The position numbers and the translations under genes were made by a program. Shown here one piece after another: positions 5,349 to 5,614 of a stretch of 5,614 nt of DNA. This stretch comes from an uncultured Verrucomicrobiales bacterium. Its GTDB lineage: Bacteria; Verrucomicrobiota; Verrucomicrobiia; Limisphaerales; JACDHS01. The stretch covers positions 1-5,614 of the forward strand of contig CALJZV010000093.1 of NCBI GenBank assembly GCA_937983475.1, in the 5' to 3' direction. The notes under the pieces are model-generated. The model did not search any database and was not told the origin of the DNA. It saw only the letters and a list, made by a program, of their open reading frames with translations. How positions within the stretch are numbered: the first letter of the stretch is position 1; each line of letters begins with the position of its first letter.

Positions 5349-5614
5349 TCACGGCAGTTTCCTCCAAATGGTCTGACCGAGGATTATTTCCAACAAGACG
5401 GCGCAAAGTCCCGCCGTCATGAACCACCCAAATAACTCGTCGTATTGGAAGAATTTCTTGGCCTCGACCTCGGTTTTTTCCAGCCGGTCAATTTCACTGT
5501 AAATGCGCTTCAACGTCTCGGTGCTGTCCGCGCGGTAGTATTGGCCGCCGGTGCGCTCGGAGATTTTCTTCACCGTCTCCTCGTAAATGTCCACCTGCAC
5601 CGGGTCATACACCT
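5349..5614 (-). CDS. BatA-type vWA membrane protein, C-terminal end only
   Basis: Only the last 87 or so codons are in the window; the 5' part lies beyond the right edge. The visible protein reads VYDPVQVDIYEETVKKISERTGGQYYRADSTETLKRIYSEIDRLEKTEVEAK and then a membrane segment (about residues 62-79 of the visible part) ending QTIWRKLP before a TGA stop. The order DIYEETVKKISERTGG-YYRA, L-RIYSEID-LEKTEVE, then one terminal transmembrane helix, is the normal end of BatA/vWA proteins of Bacteroides aerotolerance-type loci; the catalytic-looking metal site would be upstream, outside the window. The next gene on the same strand is the BatB-BatC fusion, which supports the assignment. The GTG at 5612 is an internal Val codon, not a start. 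Confidence 0.85.
   Translation of the reverse strand, partial: VYDPVQVDIYEETVKKISERTGGQYYRADSTETLKRIYSEIDRLEKTEVEAKKFFQYDELFGWFMTAGLCAVLLEIILGQTIWRKLP

Noticed and set aside
5008..5427. Minus-strand 139-residue frame across the batA-batB spacer
   Set aside because: It overlaps the end of batA in another frame and translates repeat DNA (PSPSGRGTKGEGE, HASRFTLRASRP), typical of false ORFs.

Overview
The window is moderately GC-rich bacterial DNA in which every supported gene lies on the minus strand. Reading in the direction of transcription, from the right edge to the left, the order is: the end of a BatA-type von Willebrand factor A (vWA) membrane protein; a 337-bp gap full of repeats; a large BatB-BatC-type vWA/TPR fusion protein; a small HU/IHF-family DNA-binding protein; histidyl-tRNA synthetase (hisS); and the first ~383 codons of an alkaline-phosphatase-superfamily phosphodiesterase that runs off the left edge.

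No rRNA or taxonomic marker is present. The style of the proteins (the HisRS variant, the phosphodiesterase, the bat genes and the type of intergenic repeats) suggests the Planctomycetes-Verrucomicrobia group, most likely Verrucomicrobia. This is an inference from remembered families, not a search result.

The right half (about 3092-5614) is part of a bat (Bacteroides aerotolerance-type) locus. BatA and BatB are normally inner-membrane vWA proteins and BatC a periplasmic TPR protein. Here BatB and BatC are one polypeptide of 639 residues with a long Gln-rich tail. The two genes are split by a spacer with five degenerate heptamers just before the batB start and a 53-nt nested hairpin repeat in the middle, which looks like a dispersed intergenic repeat.

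The central part (about 2551-3072) holds a compact HU-type gene that appears to be its own transcription unit: a good sigma70-like promoter with a 17-bp spacer, a 100-codon gene, and a strong intrinsic terminator. A 13-bp-arm inverted repeat lies between the bat fusion gene and the HU promoter. The left part has hisS followed after 80 bp by the phosphodiesterase gene.

The window is mostly recognisable chromosomal genes. I see no CRISPR array, transposase, tRNA or rRNA. The parts most worth a second look are the interrupted bat locus with its two repeat types, the BatB-BatC fusion, the plant-organelle-like HisRS signature, and the inverted repeat upstream of the HU gene.
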